From Takakia lepidozioides (Eukaryota > Streptophyta > Takakiopsida > Takakiales > Takakiaceae), in assembly GCA_030704615.1 (NCBI GenBank), contig CM060731.1, positions 77,790,756-77,854,755 on the forward strand: a DNA stretch of 64,000 bases, given 5' to 3'. The translations under genes and the position numbers were made by a program. The first letter of the stretch is position 1. Every line of letters begins with the position of its first letter. Below are positions 30,206 to 41,804 of the stretch, piece after piece. The notes beneath the pieces are model-generated. The model made no database searches and was not told where the DNA came from. It worked only from the letters and a program-made list of their open reading frames with translations.

Positions 30206-31231
30206 GAGCGTGACAGTGTCTGTTTGGAAACATAATTCATATCTGTCTTTATGATCCTTTGGAAGCTTGTTGATGATGCTAGTGATGGTTTAGGGGCTTG
30301 GGTTTGGGTGAATGTCGCCGCGGCGAAGTAGTATAAGCATTTCATAGGCAAGTAGATAGGACTTGAAGTGGGATGGTGGATGGTGAGAGGAGTGTTTGGA
30401 TGCAAGGGGTCTCTGGTGATATCGTCTATGTGGGCACTGGGTTATAAGTTGGATTTTGAGGGGGTGAGGGGTGGGGGTGCATGGGGGGTAGTTGTGGAGA
30501 AAGTGTATGAGGGGGGTAGAGTTGGTGTTAGCATAGTGGGTACTAGTGGAGCTAGTTGCATGTGTGTGTGTGGGGGAAGGTATTGCGTGTGGATTAGTGT
30601 GTGGGTTCGTATGGGGATCATGAAGGAGGTTTGTTGTACATGAGCTCTCATGATGGGGGTCAAAATTTAATATGGGTGTATGGTGGGTAGAGAGTATATA
30701 ATTAACTAGAGTGGGGGAAAGAGGATAAGTGGACGACATCCATGGATGAATGAGTTCGGGCAATGGCGCGGATGAAGAGTCCTGTAATTGGGTGAAGGCA
30801 GGTGGTATGTTTGGGGGACACGGATGAAAAGTAGTAATGAAGATTTTTGTAAGAGCCAATTGTTTCACGCACAGAGAGTCTCTAGTGCGGTGGGATTTGT
30901 GATAGGATGTAATTGATAGAAGATGGATGATATGCCTCCGAAAGGAGACGAGTACCATAGTGACGGTAATGGATTTTGTAAATGTCATTGTATGAGAACA
31001 GAGAGTAAAGATCACGGTGTAGAATTGTTTTGAATGAGAACAGAGAATGAAGATCATGGTGTAGAATTGTTTTGAGTGAGAACAGAGGGTAAAGATCATG
31101 GTGTAGAATTGTTTGGAAATAGTATGGATAGCAATAGAGTGAGGTAGCATTTTCCCGAGGTAACATTTTCCGAAGGGAGCCTTTTCCCAGAGGTAGCATT
31201 TTCCCAAGATAGCATTTTCCCAAGGTAGCAT
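30206..31231 (-). pseudogene. upstream coding part of the LINE with a 2A-like motif
   Basis: The frame 30,290-31,231 has the same A/C-rich, Pro/His/Thr-rich character as the endonuclease frame. It ends in LLRRGDIHPNPSP and a TAA. GDIxxNPxP resembles the ribosome-skipping 2A-like motif (DxExNPGP) found at the start of ORF2 in some non-LTR retrotransposons, here with Ser where the motif has Gly. Another frame (30,079-30,405) bridges toward the endonuclease, so at least two frame breaks separate this part from it. Confidence 0.55.
30994..31119. repeat. three tandem 42-bp units
   Basis: Units begin GAGAACAGAG and include GGTGTAGAATTGTTT; three copies follow in direct succession with a few substitutions each. 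Confidence 0.88.
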
Positions 31232-31262
31232 TTTCCAAAGGTAGCATTTTCCCGAGGTAGCC
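31141..31262. repeat. 17-bp tandem repeat (GGTAGCATTTTCCC)
   Basis: About seven copies of a unit of roughly 17 bp, GGTAGCATTTTCCCGAG and variants, lie in a row immediately after the 42-bp repeats. Both arrays lie at the presumed 5' end of the LINE. Confidence 0.88.
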
Positions 31263-31949
31263 AGTAGCTCCGAATATCAAAAAGAGAGTGGTAGTGTACT
31301 GAGTGGCAGTCATTCGAGAAATAACATTTATGAGAATTGAGTAGGAGCATGGAGTAAAAATCGTTGTGTACAATTGTGTGGGGAGAACAACAAGTGTGTA
31401 AAATTGTTTGGAATTGAGAGAGCCAGTGTACCCAAGTAGCTTGGGGAGAGGAGACCAAGAGTGCTGAGTGGTCCACACTTGGAAAATAGCCTGCTTGAGA
31501 GCTGTACTTTCCTCGAGTTAAATTCTCAGGAATGCTCATTCTATGCAATTGTGCCTGTAGGAGGTTGGAACGCCACATGTGATTAGTGAGTAGTCCATAG
31601 CACAACAACTGCAAATCATGGAGGGAACTCATCGGATATGGATTCAGAGGACAGTTGACCAGAAAGTAAGAAGGGAGCGACCACAGAGATGATATGAGGT
31701 GAGAGGGTTCCCTATAAGTCAGAGGACGCTGGGGTAGCGGGAAATATCATTTGCTATTTATGGGAGGACGCCAAGGTGGTGGGGTAGGTAGGAGCGGCGC
31801 TGGGCAAAGCCTCCATACCACGTCCCTGCTATGCAAAACCTACAAGCATCGCATTCCACGACCCCCCATCTCGTTCAGCCAGGGTGTCAAACACGCCCTT
31901 TGCATCCTCGATGCACTCACGTTTTGCAGACATGTCCACCAGGGCATTG
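31263..31949. other. no gene; GAATTG-containing sequence related to the 42-bp repeat
   Basis: Scattered copies of phrases such as GTGTAAAATTGTTTGGAATTGAGAG (about 31,389) resemble the 42-bp repeat. Open frames here are short. The far left of the copia fragment may begin after about 31,830 but is too decayed to place. Confidence 0.4.
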
Positions 31950-33090
31950 TTCAGAATGACAGTTGGTACAATTCCAGCTTTGAAGATGTCGCCATGGACC
32001 TCTTTGCCTTTTTCCAGATCTGCTCTTACAGGGTTTCACACATAGATGCAGATGACAACCTTTACTACATTATAGAGGATGGTAAGCTGGTTATTCTAGT
32101 GATGTATGTAGACGACTTACTGATAACCGGAAACCATACAAAGAAATAGATTGGTTGATTTCGCAGCTTCTGAGTCAATTCGATATGACCAATCTAGGGA
32201 CAATGAGATACTATCTATGCATAGAATTCTTGTACTTAGAGACATGGATTTTCATGACTCGGCGTGCATATGTGACTAAATTGCTACTGGAGTTCAGAAT
32301 GCAAGATTGCAATCCGTGTCAAGTGCCCATGCACGCAAACACAAAACTTGTAGCAGAGCAAGCTGATGGGCCTGTCTACAGACGAATTGTTGGGAAATTA
32401 ATTTATCTGACCCATACTAGACTGGACATCTCATTCTCTGTAAGTGTGGTAAGTCGCTACATGACTGAACCTCAGTCACCCCACATGAACGCAACGAAGT
32501 AGATTCTACGTTAGTTGAAGGGGACTGCAGATTATGGAATCCTCTTTGAGAAATGAGGCTCCACCATTGTACAGGGATTTACCGACGCAGAATTGGGGAT
32601 GCTGAGAATTGGAGGTCCACTTCTCGTTATTTATTCCAGCTTGGAAACTGTCCCATTACCTGGTGCTCAAAGTGGCAACCCACAGTTGCTCTATCCTCGA
32701 TAGAGGCGGAATATAGAGCTCTTGCCGAAGGTGTGAAAGAGTCAGTATGGCTGAACACCTTGACAAAGGAGTTGGGCTTTGAGAGCAATGAGCCTACACA
32801 GATTTTCTGCGACAATACAAGTTCTTTGAAAGATTGCACAGAATCCGGTTTTTCACGCTAGAACCAAGCATATCGAAGTGCATTACCACTTCGTCAGAGA
32901 ACAAGTTCAACAAGGAAATTTAGACCTTGTTCATGTCGCATCTGGAGATCAGATTGTAGACATCTTGACCAAGCCACTTGGACGAGTAAAATTTCAAGAA
33001 CTGAGGGAAAGACTTGGAGTTGTATCACTGTCAAGCATGGACACGAGGACACCAATAGCAGATCACAAACAGAAATCCAAAGTAGAATGA
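31950..33090 (+). pseudogene. Ty1/copia pol fragment: RT end and RNase H
   Basis: LVILVMYVDDLLITGN (about 32,089-32,137) is the copia RT YVDD box, followed by FDMTNLGTMRYYL. Then come VYRRIVGKLIYLTHTRLDISFSVSVVSRYM, the RNase H sequence ALSSIEAEYRALAEGVKESVWL and the C-terminal HYHFVREQVQQGNLDLVHV with DILTKPLGRVKFQELRERLG. These lie in at least four frames with stops between. Protease, gag and integrase are absent. Confidence 0.88.
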
Positions 33091-33350
33091 AATTCCCCAC
33101 TTCACTCTCCGGGTGCACAACACCTCTGAAGTTGATACATGAGGCTGGAATGGGCGTTGAACAATCATCGTTGTCTATTGCTACCATAATGATTTGGGAT
33201 GTTTCCTGTACCTCATACAACAAGCACTCCGTCAAGCTTAAGGATCTGCCTCACCGATATGCTCTCTGATTATGACCATTGCTATAGAATAGTTTAAGTG
33301 TTGATAGGATTAACATCTTTAAAGCTGTACTTCAGGTGTGAGGGGAGGTG

Positions 33351-33630
33351 TTGGTGTAGTTAGTAACTACCACACCCTCAGTAAGTAATTAGGAAGATAA
33401 TTTCACTTTTCTAGATAAGCTTATCCATTAGTGGTTGCTGATGCCTGCTAGTTGATAGGATCTGTGTGCTTATCACACGTCCACTTGCACCAATTAGATT
33501 AGGTGGCTCTCTCCTTAAATGGACTTGCCCTCTCTGTAATACTCATTTGAGTAAACCCATCGAACATAAGCAAATGTATCTGAAGCCCGGTTCCATGCAG
33601 ATCATTTTGAGCAATAGCAAAAACTTAACA
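33351..33630 (+). repeat. probable copia 3' LTR (end uncertain)
   Basis: A purine-rich tract (GTGAGGGGAGG, about 33,338-33,348) is followed by TGTTGGTGTAG at 33,351, a typical copia LTR start, about 260 bp after the last RNase H coding. AAAACTTAACA at about 33,630 is a possible end, but no second LTR is present to fix it. Confidence 0.45.
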
Positions 33631-34776
33631 GAATGTTCAATTAAGGGCAAACGAATGAGCTCATGATCCAGTTGGGCTCCAGTTAAGTAGTGGATCAAAG
33701 CCGAGAAGCGGTTTTCCAATCCAAGTTTTTCAAAGAGCTGTTATTTTTAGCAAGACCTAGTTCGTGTTGATTCATGAAACATTCTGGAAGAGGGATTTGA
33801 TCTAGAGGAAATATCAGCAAATTCACTTGCAGGGATAAATCAGGTGAGCTTACGTCGAAGAGAAACTTTGTTCCATCAACGTCTATCTCCCTCAAAGCAA
33901 GAACTAGCTATGGCTACCAAGCTTCTCCACAAGTCGACCTACTACCAGTTGAGTGGGATGCGGGTTCTCTCCTAGCCATTGCAGGTTATTAGGACTCAGA
34001 TGTAGAAGGCCAATGAGATGGCGCCACCATTTATTCGTAGACTTATGTACTCTGTCATTCTATCTGTGTGCATGAGCACGCTCTACACGAGCTTCGCAGC
34101 TATGGCGTCCTCGCTGCCTCGACGGGCAGCTCCAGCGGCGCTTGGCGGGCAGCTCGCGGGATAACCTTCGTTAGCCATTGCTAACTTTTAGCCTTAAGTG
34201 TGGCTGCACATTATCCCGGGCTAACTAACCATTGCTTAACAGTGGCTAACTAACACTGGCTAGCAGTGGCTAGTTAGCCACCGTGCGGCCCGGGGCCTAA
34301 CAAGTTCCACATCCTCCATGTTCACCTACAAATCCTTAACAAATTAGCTCGGCCTCTAACATAGACCGCAATTCAATCAAAACCCCATACCCTAATCCTT
34401 AAACCTTAAACACATGGAAGGTGTGGATTGTATGTGTGTGTGTCTTTCAGGGTTTTCGAATTTGGGTTTTTGGGAAAGAGGGCAGACTGTTGCAATTCAC
34501 TGCGGGATCAGATAGGTCCAGGGATGACATGCATTCACGCCGAGGCGTAGCTCTTGGATTAAGTGGTGTACAGGCACACACTTGATTCTCAGACTGGAAT
34601 GACTTCGGAGGCTTTACATACTGAAGAGTGTGGAAGTCTAGGAGTAGAGATTCGCGTATAATATAGTTGGGTGTGTTCGGAGTATTGTTTCCGGTCTCCA
34701 GAGTGGTGAATCCATCAGAAGGTTAGATTCTGAAATAAATAAGAGATGGAGGTGGAGGAGGCTTCGTGATCTACCT
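33631..34776. other. intergenic; promoter side of ALKBH8 and a small foldback
   Basis: GGGATAA (34,158) and TTATCCC (34,211) can pair, and the following 70 bp repeat GCTAAC/GTTAGC in both orientations, so 34,155-34,300 may be a small foldback element. No open frame is convincing. The region from about 34,400 to the ALKBH8 start presumably holds its promoter and 5' untranslated region. Confidence 0.4.
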
Positions 34777-37700
34777 ATGGAGGGGAGCACAGGAAGGTGC
34801 TTCATCAAGCCTTCTCGCAGTGCAACGCAGGAGCCAACTGCACATCTGTATGTAGCTAATTGCGGGCCCGCTGTGGGGATTCCATATACTGCCATCGAGG
34901 ATTGTTTCAGACTTTACGGTCCCATTGTAAGTGTTCAACCTGCTGGCGACAGTGGGTCTCGTGTGTACATTTCGTATGAAAATGTACGTGATGCGGTTGC
35001 TGCTAGGCAAGCATGGAATTTAAAGCCTTGTGCTTCTCTGCAAGGGCGTGTCATGGTCATCCAGCATGCTGTCCCTCTGCCGCAGCCCTCTGTAAGTGTC
35101 GATTCTATCTGGAAGAGATTTCGAAATTGGAAGCCTCATTTTTTTTTGATGCTGATGTGATGACCTACAATAATTGGAGAAGATTAGTCTTGCAACTGCA
35201 TATGGAAATTATGCATCACCGACATAATAGAGTTGATGTGAGTTTGTGTGCTTCGAGCATCTCTTGGAGCCCGCGTGGCGTTTGTCAGTTGGGTGATATG
35301 ACGTTAAAGGTGATACCGTGATTCATCAGGTTGAAGAACACTCTGTGGTGTTCATGACGGGGGAAGAAGTTGGCATTCCCGGGATTTCCTTGTACACTGA
35401 CTTCGTATCACCTGAAGAGGAACGGGTCAGTGATTCTCTACCAAATTTTGCGCAAAGATTTTATGTTTCGATGGTTACAAGGAACAAAAGAGTAACATAG
35501 CTGGGTAAATCACTGTTCAACGCTTCTCTTGATGTTCTTTCAACGGGAATACTAGTGGTATGGTTGGTAACGATGTTTAGCGGAGTTGGAATGTGCAGGA
35601 ACTGCTGACTGCAGTCGATGAGAGGCCTTGGCAGATTCTTGCCAAAAGGAGGGTGCAACACTATGGCTATGAGTTTTCGTACAAGGTTTATCCTTACCTC
35701 TTTTTTCTGGTTGAGGCGCACCCTTTCCTCTCCCATTGTCTCCTCAAAGTTCTCTGGTTCATCCATGGACAATGGGCTGTGCGTCCAATACATCACTTAG
35801 GGTTCATGATCTACCAAATCAGGCCCACTGATGTGATGCAGGGTCTTCATTTCTGGCCACTGTGACTGTGCTCTACTTTCAGCTCGTCAGTTTCTTGTGT
35901 TATACATCCAGTCCTGTGGAATAGATTTGTCTGGCTCTGCCAATGTCAAACAGATCTACAGAAGATATTTTCCAGGAGAGCCCGTACATGTACATGTTGC
36001 AATGCATATGGGTACTAAGATTCTTCTGACTCTTCTAAGCTTTTAAGGATTACTTTCGTCCAAGCGGAAAGCAAATGCATCATCTGTCATTCTCTGGTCT
36101 ACTGTGAACCACAATTGTGCTTCAAGAGTGCTTCTCACATGCCAATGTCTAACGTGCAGACAAGAAACGTGGATGTAAACCAGAAACTTGGAGAGTTGCC
36201 ACCGACTGTAGCACCGGTCCTCTTGAAGATGTCTTCGTTGCCTGAGATTATTCAGGTTGAGGAGGCGTCCCTTCCCCTAGATCAACTGACTGTATGTATT
36301 CTCATGCCCAGTTCATCCAGTTGCTGAAGGTCAAGGCATTGGACAAGAGGATAATTGACTCATCTGTGGTAGTTTCTTTTGTTGCTGTGTTGTGGGCACT
36401 TCATCCCAAGTGGAGAAGGAAGGAAGGTGGATCCGTGGAGCAAATCGAACCCTGCCTTTATCTCTGTTTGTGCCTCCTATGTCGTGGACCTGTATTTGTG
36501 CTGCTAAGCCCTTTTGTGCCTGGTGGGGTAAGCAGGTGAATGAATACCCTCGGGGTGTTGGATTGTCACCTCACATTGACACTCACTCAGCGTTCCAGGG
36601 TTCCATCATGTCTCTATCTCTGGCTGGGCCATGTGTAATGGAATTCAGAAAGTATGTAAACAAATTTGACTTTCCAGCTTTTATCAAGTCACGTGAATCT
36701 GAAGGCCCAACACATTTGGACGAGGAAGAGTTATCGCAGCAGGATGACCAAGTACTTAACCACAATTCTGGTGGGCTTACTGAACCAGCCAAATCACCAC
36801 AGGTGGACAAACCCCCGCAGCCAAATGTAGAGATGGAGCGGAAGGCGCTGTGGCTCCCACAGAGATCACTACTGGTATTGTCCAGGGAGGCACGCTATGC
36901 ATGGCATCACTACATCCCCCACCACAAGGTAGGGAGGCTGGATTAATTGGATGTCATCAATACTTTCTGTTCTCTAAGCTGACTTTGTTGGGTTAAGATA
37001 GTCAAGTACAATGGCCATAAGGAGCATATGGTGGAGGCTTTCAATGGGGCAGTAGCAGAGGGAATAGCTTCTGTTAAGAGGTTGTAATTCATGAACTGTT
37101 GCTTGGGTTTCGTATTTGCAGATTGATAACCTCAATGGACATATAGTATCCAGGGGTCCAAGGCGTGTATCTTTCACATTCCGGAAGGTGTGTTGGCCGA
37201 AGTGTTCTTCCTGTATTTTTGCATGGAAGAAATCAGAGTTGTTAGCAGTGAGCTTTAATACATCAGCTGTATAGGTGTCTTCTGTCACAGATGGCTAAGT
37301 TGGTATTGACTAGGTTTTACAGGGCTTTCCAAGCAGCCAGTTTTGATTCAAATGTGTCATGAAATCATGTCAGGAACCCTGGCTTTGAATCACTCATGTA
37401 ATTTTGTTGCTCGCTACTGTGTGAATGGTGAGTATGGAATGTGATGACCAGGATGCCCAGTCTGATGTTTTGGGCAGTACCCAATTCTTCAAGATTCTTC
37501 TCCTTGAATCGGTGGAAATTTTGGTTGGCAGGTGCGGTTTGGGCCTTGCACATGCAGCTTTCCTGAATATTGTGATTCTCAAGTGTCAGACCTTGGTACT
37601 CCAAATCCAAGTACTACATCGTGCGTTTTAACACTGGAGAGGTTGAGGATATCCAATTCCACCGATACAAATGGAAAGCTTGTCGACATGACAGGCAATT

Positions 37701-39625
37701 CTCCGTGCTCTGTGACTTCAAACACTGTGAACAGTGAGGGAGGTGATGAAGGTTTGGCTTTGCTTGAGGTTGGTAGCGAAGTTGGAAGGGATGGGATGCA
37801 GGACTGGCCCAAACCGTTGAATTCAGTCACCCCTGAGATTGAGAAAACTTATGTGCACAAGGTCTATGATGCAATAGCACCCCACTTTAGTGCAACACGG
37901 TTTGCAAAGTGGCCAAAAGTGGCATTGTTTTTGGACTCTTTGGACCCAGGTTCAATCATCGTTGATGCTGGCTGTGGCAATGGAAAATATCTGGGGCTCA
38001 ATCCCAGGTGCTTGTTTATTGGTTGTGACATCAGCGCACCGCTCGTAACCATCTGTGCACAGAAAGGGCATGAAGCCTTAGTGGCAGATGCGTTGCACCT
38101 ACCATACAGAACTGGGATATTTGATGCTGCAATCTCAATTGCAGTTTTGCATCACTTGAGCAATGAGGAACGGAGGATACGAGCAATGGAGGAGCTTCTT
38201 AGAGTGGTCGGCCCAAAGGGGAAGGTGTTAATCACTGTTTGGGCTCTCGAGCAGGAAGATGAAAATCTTGTTGCAAAGTGGACCCCTTTGACTAGCAAAT
38301 ATATGGAGGAATGGGTCGACAATGTTGGGACCAAGGTCAAGCGGAGCTTGTCAACCAACTCGTTAGGGAGCATCCAGGAGGGAGAGAATGGGGAGGGTGA
38401 GAGGGATTTTAACCCCAGAAACACCTTCAAGGAAGAGGAAGATTCGTCACAGATTGGGTATCCAAGCTGCAATGGAGGAGAGTTGCTGGTACCTCAACAA
38501 CAGGTGGTTGGGGGTGGCGTGTCGGCCAAGTCCCCTGTTCCTGACACTAATTGTGGCATCAGCCGTCATGTCGACAAGTACAGGAAGGATTCTAGCCCCC
38601 AGAATCTTATGTTGGAGAAGGGAGGTTCAGATGACCTCATAGATCGAGGTCCCAGTAAAGAACAATTGGAGATGCTTCAGCAGGGATTAGCCTGCAGTCT
38701 GCCAGTTGAGTTCCCAGCTGGTAATGGTAGCAACCATACCTGCAATGATAGTGAAACGTACCAGGAAGAACAGCAGGAATATTTTGTGCCATGGCATTTA
38801 CCTTATCACCGTGCTGAAGTGGGCGGGGCTTCAGCTGCAGCAGTTGCAAGTGGGCTGGCAAGAAAAGATGATGAAAAGAGAGCGGTGGTGTACAATCGGT
38901 ATTATCATTGCTTTGTGGAAGGTGAACTTGAAAGGTGGGTGTTACTCCACTCTCCTACAGTGGCCTCTCAAGCTCTAGTAAACCATGCTGGATTCTCTCC
39001 TCTCCCCTCTTACCCTCCATTTCTCTTGCTCGCTCACTCTCTTTTTGAGGGTATGGGGGAATCCCCAGATCACATGTAGAAGGAAACCTCTTTAGGTAAC
39101 ACCAAAATGAAGCTTCTTGCGTCACATGATGATGAGTAAAAGCTCCTGTTCCAAAGAACAGACCACATCCTCCCTCCCCACCAATGGCCTGTTGAACCAA
39201 CCACCAGCCAGTTTGCTGGAGACTCCTACCATCCTTTGGGGGTCAGAGACTTCCAAGATACAAGCTGTTGTGGTGACTTCGAGCATGGTCCATCTGCGAG
39301 GGCACTCTCTTTCTCCCCCTTTCTCACTGAAGTTGCACATCCAAACAGCTTCAATTCATTCTTGGTTTATGCCAATCATAGATTCTACAAGCGAAACGAA
39401 CTAGGACTACGAGGCAAGTGATAAGATAATGCGTGAAGTCATTGACCAAGCTGAAAGAAGGGGGATGCTCTATGTATCTGAAATCTTTGCTGTGGGTGGT
39501 GATGCTGCAGGTTGGCAACAAATATTCAGGGTGCAAGAATTATTGATCATTTCTACGACAAGTCAAATTGGTGTGTTATTATTGAAAAGTTACAACAGAC
39601 AGACATCAAGCAGGAAGTCTCTTAA
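34777..39625 (+). CDS. ALKBH8: tRNA wobble-uridine modification enzyme, RRM-AlkB-methyltransferase fusion
   Basis: Eight exons with GT-AG junctions join in frame to 868 residues: 34,777-35,091, 35,330-35,425, 35,599-35,685, 36,160-36,291, 36,536-36,928, 37,122-37,187, 37,532-38,934 and 39,511-39,625. Residues about 20-100 are an RRM. Residues 106-380 are a 2-oxoglutarate/Fe(II) AlkB domain with HID (His223, Asp225), a likely third ligand His in YAWHHYIPHH, and RRVSFTFR for 2-oxoglutarate. CTCSFPEYC is a likely zinc site. From about 465 comes a Trm9-type methyltransferase with the SAM motif VDAGCGNGKY (about 507) and the C-terminal NWCVIIEKL. It would make and hydroxylate mcm5U in tRNA. The acidic insert of about 150 residues inside the methyltransferase is large. 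In Arabidopsis the two halves are separate genes. The start is the first ATG giving a full RRM. Confidence 0.93.
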
Positions 39626-40160
39626 GTTGCATCAATGGTGAGCTTCCTACAATATTCAACTAGAACTGAAGTGGAAGCTATGTGGCATGGACACAACTGG
39701 CTTCATTTTCCACAAATGCAAAAAAAGCATCTTGACATCACTCAGCCCATGGATTTGGCTTTCCGGACCAAGCTGGCATTCAACAGGTTCAAAGTGCAAG
39801 TGCCAATGTAACTGTATTTTACCCTCAATGCAGGGGCATCAAGGTTAGCAAAGTCGAAGTATTTCAACGAAGAAATTACCTTACCTGAGTCATAGCTGGG
39901 CTTGCTACCTTTGAGAAGTTTGCATCACCATAGATAATTCAGAAGGCTAAGCATTGTTTCCATGCACCAAGTGAAGATTATGTCTTCTGACAGTAAAAGA
40001 CAAACATTACTTATAGATGAATGCCCATAATGTCAAGTATGACACTGATGAATGCATCATTTATTACAGTTTACATCAAGGACTGTGGGCCTATATCACC
40101 AAAGCGTGTCATGGATAGGGACCTCAGACAAGCAATGAGAGACTGAATTGAAGCAATAGA
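39626..40160. other. intergenic, between convergent 3' ends
   Basis: This 535-bp stretch separates the stop codon of ALKBH8 (+) from that of TAF7 (-). It must hold both 3' untranslated regions. No other feature is seen. Confidence 0.7.
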
Positions 40161-41741
40161 TTAATAATTGTCATTGTCATCATCTTCATCCATAAGGTCA
40201 TCATCATCATCCCCCAAAGGTTCATCAGGAGTGGCAGGCGCATCTGGAGTAGCCAGTGCAGATGCTGACTTTTGGGAGGCCGTCACTCGGGGCACAGGTT
40301 CCTCTGCCTCAACATCATCATCTGCATCTTCTTCTTGTTCCACCACTTCCACATGTATGTCTGTGTTAAGGATCCATTCCAGCTGCTTTCACACTCTCTG
40401 GGGTTAAATACACACACATTGGGATACCTCATGGCCAACAGTTAATGAATACATTCTAAACGAAGCGGCCAGACTTTACTGACTGGTCATGGTGCCTCCT
40501 TTTGACAGAGTTAAGAGCTTCCTTCCTGCAAGAACTCACAAAGGCCAAGCATGCCTACATCCTGACTCAAGGATGTCTGAGAACACACTACACCTAACAC
40601 ACAATATTCTAACAGCCCTATATGCTCTCAGGCAAGGACACAACCATTCTATATATATTAAAATTATAGGCCCACTTGGAGTAGCAAAAAGAGAGGTTAT
40701 CCCTGAGAGTCCGATTACTCCTTGGCATCCTCACACACTCATATACAGCACAAACAGTAGCCTCAGCTCTGTATACTGAAGAGACAAAGGGAGGATATCC
40801 ACATCACGTGCAGTGCCACCCTCCATTATACTCTGCAAATCATTCTCAACTTGTTGTACCAAATCTGGCTGCCCTCCAGGATTTCCCCACGTAACAAACA
40901 TAGTCAGCTTCCAATCTCAGTTTCTTCACCTTAAACATGGTACACGCAATGGAGCAGCAAACTTAGACATTTTTGCGGAATGCCACAGACCATCCATGTG
41001 ATGCCTCTGTCTCTCCCTGTGACAAGAGGTTGAATGGCATGTTCTATGGTGTGAGTAGCAGAACCAAGTAATATTCCTGCAGTACCTCCCCACCATGTAC
41101 CAGTTTGAGACCAGTCATTCTTGTAGAGGGGCCATGATGGCGGTGAGAAAGCTATGACAGTTCTATACTGAGATTGTCACCAGGTGGTTCTATACCCTTG
41201 CAGCTATCCTTTGTGATGTCAAAAGATCACCCGTCTCCTATGCTTTACACCACATGCTCAATTTGGAAAGCCTTGTCATCTCTCTCCCTCTCTCCTAGAG
41301 AAGTTGGTGGAGAGAACTGAGATATAGTAAAAGGTACACTGGTCTGAAGACAACCTAAGACCCTACCTCTTTACGGCAAGGTACCATGATGGGGAAGCTA
41401 GCAATGAATTCGTGATTTGTTATAAAGGCCCTCTTTGATAGCATCCATTGAACTGTCACTGCACCTCTTTTTGCACAATTCAGGGAGTTCAAGACACCAC
41501 CAAAGCAGCCCACTCTGCCAAAATCAATAACAAGAGTTTCTGCCTAGCAGCACCCTATGGTCTTGCAAGAAATCGACAGGACACGGGAGCAGACTTACAT
41601 TGAGGTCAGGCTCTCGACGGAAACGACGACGGCGAGCATCACGCATGGCCGGGGTAAGCCCATGCTTGTACTCTGGACCTTCTGGAGCTACCTCCCCCTC
41701 TTCTCTAACCATTATTATCTGCAACCCACACACTCATGAGT

Positions 41742-41804
<63 letters not shown>

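Noticed and set aside
34155-34300. Small foldback with GCTAAC/GTTAGC repeats as a MITE
   Set aside because: Inverted parts are short and no flanking target duplication was seen; kept only as a note in the intergenic entry.
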